NCBI GenBank assembly: GCA_930989305.1
Contig: CAKNLF010000019.1
Coordinates: 1-32,769, forward strand
Length of the DNA stretch: 32,769 nt
Reading direction: 5' to 3'
DNA from: an uncultured Roseburia sp.
GTDB lineage: Bacteria > Bacillota > Clostridia > Lachnospirales > Lachnospiraceae
Both the position numbers and the translations under genes were made by a program. Position 1 is the first letter of the stretch, and each line of letters opens with the position of its first letter. The notes under the pieces are model-generated. The model had not been told where the DNA came from. It ran no database searches and was given only the letters and a program-made list of their open reading frames with translations. Below are positions 30,613 through 32,769 of this stretch, piece by piece.

Positions 30613-31836
30613 ATGAAAAAGACACAAAAATGGAAATCAAAGTTTATGACTGTTGCCTTGGGACAAGCAGTTTCGATGTTAGGCAGTCATGGTGTTCAGT
30701 TTGCCCTGATTTGGTGGCTCGCTGAAACAACATCTTCGCCGTTAATGCTGGGAATATCGGGGCTTGTCGCCTATCTCCCAATGACTTTATTCAGCCCATT
30801 AGCAGGAATTGCCGCCGATCGTTATAACCGAAAATTTATCTCTATATTTTCGGATATAGCAATGGGTACAGTTGCGCTGATTTATGCAATTTTACTGTCC
30901 TTTTTTGAACTGCCTGTGTGGACAGTATTTATAATGCTGTGTATCCGGGGGATTGGAAATACATTCCAACAGCCTGCAATACAGTCGATTATTCCGCAGC
31001 TTGTACCAAAAGACCAGTTGGTAAAAACAAACGGGTGGATGCAACTTCTAAATTCCGGCTCATTTTTATTAGGCCCGGTGATTGGTGCGTCTTTGTATGC
31101 GATCTTTCCAATGTCGGTTGTTTTAATGAGTGATGTAGCAGGAGCACTTTTAGCAAGTATTGCGTTAGCTGTTGTTAAAATCCCAAAACTTGAAAAAACA
31201 GAGCGAGAAAAACAGCATTTTATAGCAGAAATTAAAGATGGATTGCAGATATTCAAAGAAGATAAAAAATTGTTTTATGTCGTAATTGCAGAGGCTCTTT
31301 GTATGTTCTTCTATGCGCCATTATCTTCCTTTTATCCGCTTATGACAAGTGACTATTTTAAATTATCGGCAATGTATGGTAGCGTTGTGGAATTGTCTTT
31401 TGCAATCGGTATGATGGCATCTTCCCTTTTATTTTCCAGTGTGTTGAAGATAAATCGTAAAATCAGAGTTTCGTTCATAGGCTTGTTTGGAATGGGAATG
31501 ATGTCGCTGTTCTGCGGTATCATTCCGCCGACTTATGTTGGCTGGTTTGTCTTTGTAGGAGGTTGTATCTGTTTAGGCGCTTCTGGAAATGTCCATACAA
31601 TCCCGTTGACTGCCTATATGCAGGAAACCATACCTCCAAAAAAAATGGGGCGAGCATTTTCGGTACTTACCTTGATTTCTTCTGTTACAATGCCAATCGG
31701 CTTGCTTTTCAGCAGTCCAATAGCAGAAAACGTAGGTGTAAATGTTTGGTTCTTCATATCTGGTTTGTGTATCATGATTCTTACTGCGGGTATTTTAATC
31801 CGCTATTCTTCAAAATGCGGAAAGGAGAAAAGATGA
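30613..31836 (+). CDS. MFS multidrug/macrolide-type efflux transporter
   Basis: A 407-residue major-facilitator protein with about 12 hydrophobic helices. The N-terminus KSKFMTVALGQAVSMLGSHGVQFALIWWL, the loop motif PLAGIAADRYNRKFI (motif A, about residues 60-75) and RGIGNTFQQPAIQSIIPQLVP are typical of the Mef-like/drug-exporter group of MFS proteins. The start is ATG at 30613, nine bases after AGAGGA; a TTG at 30589 is less likely. The stop overlaps the GNAT start (ATGA). It is preceded by a leader ORF and hairpin, and by a MarR regulator. Drug specificity cannot be assigned. Confidence 0.85.
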   Translation: MKKTQKWKSKFMTVALGQAVSMLGSHGVQFALIWWLAETTSSPLMLGISGLVAYLPMTLFSPLAGIAADRYNRKFISIFSDIAMGTVALIYAILLSFFELPVWTVFIMLCIRGIGNTFQQPAIQSIIPQLVPKDQLVKTNGWMQLLNSGSFLLGPVIGASLYAIFPMSVVLMSDVAGALLASIALAVVKIPKLEKTEREKQHFIAEIKDGLQIFKEDKKLFYVVIAEALCMFFYAPLSSFYPLMTSDYFKLSAMYGSVVELSFAIGMMASSLLFSSVLKINRKIRVSFIGLFGMGMMSLFCGIIPPTYVGWFVFVGGCICLGASGNVHTIPLTAYMQETIPPKKMGRAFSVLTLISSVTMPIGLLFSSPIAENVGVNVWFFISGLCIMILTAGILIRYSSKCGKEKR

Positions 31837-32255
31837 TCCGTGAATTTCAAATTTTAGATACAGAGCAGGTTATGAAGCTATGGTTTTGGGGAAATGTGGA
31901 CGCTCATCCTTTTGTGTCAGAGGAATACTGGAATTCACATTTCAATGGAGTGCAAGAAGCATTATTACAGGCACAAGTTTTCGTCTATGATATAAATGGA
32001 AAAGTTCTGGGCTTTATTGGTTTGATGAATGAATACATTGCTGGAATTTTTGTGGACAGAAACTACCGTTCTACCGGAGTTGGCACACAACTGCTAACTT
32101 ATGTAAAACAAAAATATGATACGCTTTCTTTGAGTGTATATCAACAAAATTTACGCGCAGTTGCTTTCTATTGCAGGGTGGGATTTTCAATTCTGTCAGA
32201 AGGAGTTGATGAAGATACGGGCGAAAAAGAATATACAATGTGTTGGGGAAAATGA
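31833..32255 (+). CDS. GNAT-family N-acetyltransferase
   Basis: A 140-residue GCN5-related acetyltransferase, starting MIREFQILDTEQVMKLW. The acetyl-CoA site is in GIFVDRNYRSTGVGTQLLTYVKQ (R-x-x-G-x-G form, about residues 75-95), and the C-terminal LSVYQQNLRAVAFYCRVGF is the usual beta5-alpha4 element. The ATG overlaps the efflux gene's stop by four bases, so the two are coupled. The acceptor could be a drug, a small toxic amine or a protein. Frames opened further upstream belong to the transporter in another phase. Confidence 0.9.
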   Translation: MIREFQILDTEQVMKLWFWGNVDAHPFVSEEYWNSHFNGVQEALLQAQVFVYDINGKVLGFIGLMNEYIAGIFVDRNYRSTGVGTQLLTYVKQKYDTLSLSVYQQNLRAVAFYCRVGFSILSEGVDEDTGEKEYTMCWGK

Positions 32256-32769
32256 TAAAAAATGGTTATACGAAAATAGCAAATCCAGCCGAGTCTGTCA
32301 ACAGTCAAGATGAACGGCGTATATGTGCCGCTGTTGACCGCTTTGACGGTTGCCCGCTGTCCGGCTACTTTTCCAGGGGTTTGGCCACATTTCGGGGCAC
32401 TTTGTCCATAAGTCGGAGCGTAGGATGAGGGACGGGGGCTTTCATATACCTCCGCTGCTTTCTGAAAATAGCCCGATTTTTCGTTCATTCCCATTTGTAA
32501 AAGTACAGTCTGTTTCCTTGTCCGAGTAAACAGGGCGTGTAAAGCATCGCACCCCGCTTCCCCCCTCAGCCACGACAGCAGGTATAACACACTACACTTT
32601 GCAAGCAAAGTAGTGTGCCAAAGGGGCACCTCTTTGGAACCCCCAGATAACAAAACAGGTGGTATGTTGCCCTCTCCGGGAGCATACTGCTGTTTGTTGT
32701 CAGCAGCCAGTTTAGCGGCCTGCGTGTAGTTCCTTGTAAACTGACTTAAGTGGAGCTGTAAATATCATA
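32256..32769. other. Gene-poor right end, mobile-element-like
   Basis: I find no gene I can support in these last 514 bases. GC content is visibly higher than in the cassette just before it. The stretch holds the nested inverted repeats at 32588-32644 and otherwise only frames without recognisable homology. It looks like the flank of an integrative or mobilisable element continuing beyond the window. Confidence 0.45.
32588..32644. repeat. Stacked inverted repeats resembling an ICE transfer-origin region
   Basis: First repeat: CACACTACACTTTGC (32588-32602) with GCAAAGTAGTGTG (32605-32617), differing by two extra bases in the left arm. Second: CCAAAG (32618-32623) with CTTTGG (32632-32637), overlapped by GGGG (32623-32626) / CCCC (32640-32643). 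Such stacked hairpins beside GC-rich DNA recall oriT/relaxase regions of Tn1549-like elements; this resemblance is from memory. No mobilisation gene is visible inside the window. Confidence 0.4.

Noticed and set aside
32168-32653. 161-codon open frame on the minus strand overlapping the GNAT gene's end
   Set aside because: It overlaps a well-supported gene, has no clear ribosome site, runs through the inverted repeats and shows no recognisable domain.
1-32769. CRISPR array, tRNA or rRNA genes, insertion sequences
   Set aside because: No regularly spaced repeats, no tRNA-like cloverleaf or rRNA stretch and no intact transposase were found by reading; a small or degenerate case could be missed without a search.

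Overview
The window looks like chromosome from a gut member of Lachnospiraceae (Clostridia). Gene content and order are typical of that family: the rplU-prp-rpmA-obgE-yhbY-nadD-yqeK-rsfS block, the paired radical-SAM genes next to an RNase E/G gene, and a TtcA-like/tyrosine recombinase/LysM/lexA neighbourhood. Shine-Dalgarno sites are strong and Gram-positive in style, and TTG and GTG starts occur. The family assignment is inference from gene content; no rRNA or tRNA gene is present.

Layout. 1-1.6 kb: end of lspA, an RluD-type pseudouridine synthase and a small DUF4190 membrane protein. 1.7-3.3 kb: a stand-alone UbiD-family decarboxylase with a dyad in its promoter region. 3.5-7.3 kb: dtd, a TtcA-like PP-loop ATPase, a XerS-like recombinase, and a divergent SOS pair (LysM/YneA-like protein and lexA) sharing a cluster of LexA-box-like sites. 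7.5-9.2 kb: a maa-type acetyltransferase divergent from a LysR regulator. 9.3-17.4 kb: a long minus-strand housekeeping block of ribosome assembly, NAD synthesis, L21/L27 with the L27-processing protease, RNase G and radical-SAM proteins. 17.7-20.6 kb: a 967-residue secreted coiled-coil protein with a central CAP domain. 20.9-21.8 kb: a lone rfbB.

The most distinctive part is 21.9-29.1 kb, a minus-strand catabolic locus. It encodes a Gfo/Idh/MocA oxidoreductase, a TIM-barrel epimerase, a PfkB kinase and a class II aldolase, then (after a terminator) a xylose-isomerase-like protein, a truncated GPH-type sugar symporter, a truncated DUF6379 protein and a second TIM-barrel protein. The last two resemble the beta and alpha subunits of C-glycoside deglycosidase, the enzyme that cleaves 3-oxo-C-glucosides such as oxidised puerarin. 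The symporter's 3' part and the beta subunit's 5' part are both missing at one point (about 23.2 kb). This suggests an internal deletion of roughly 1 kb that broke import and the deglycosidase together and left the rest intact.

29.2-32.8 kb has the look of accessory DNA: a reading frame interrupted by one stop codon, then a MarR / MFS efflux / GNAT acetyltransferase cassette. A five-residue leader ORF and a hairpin lie ahead of the efflux gene. The window ends in a gene-poor stretch with stacked inverted repeats resembling the transfer-origin side of an integrative element.
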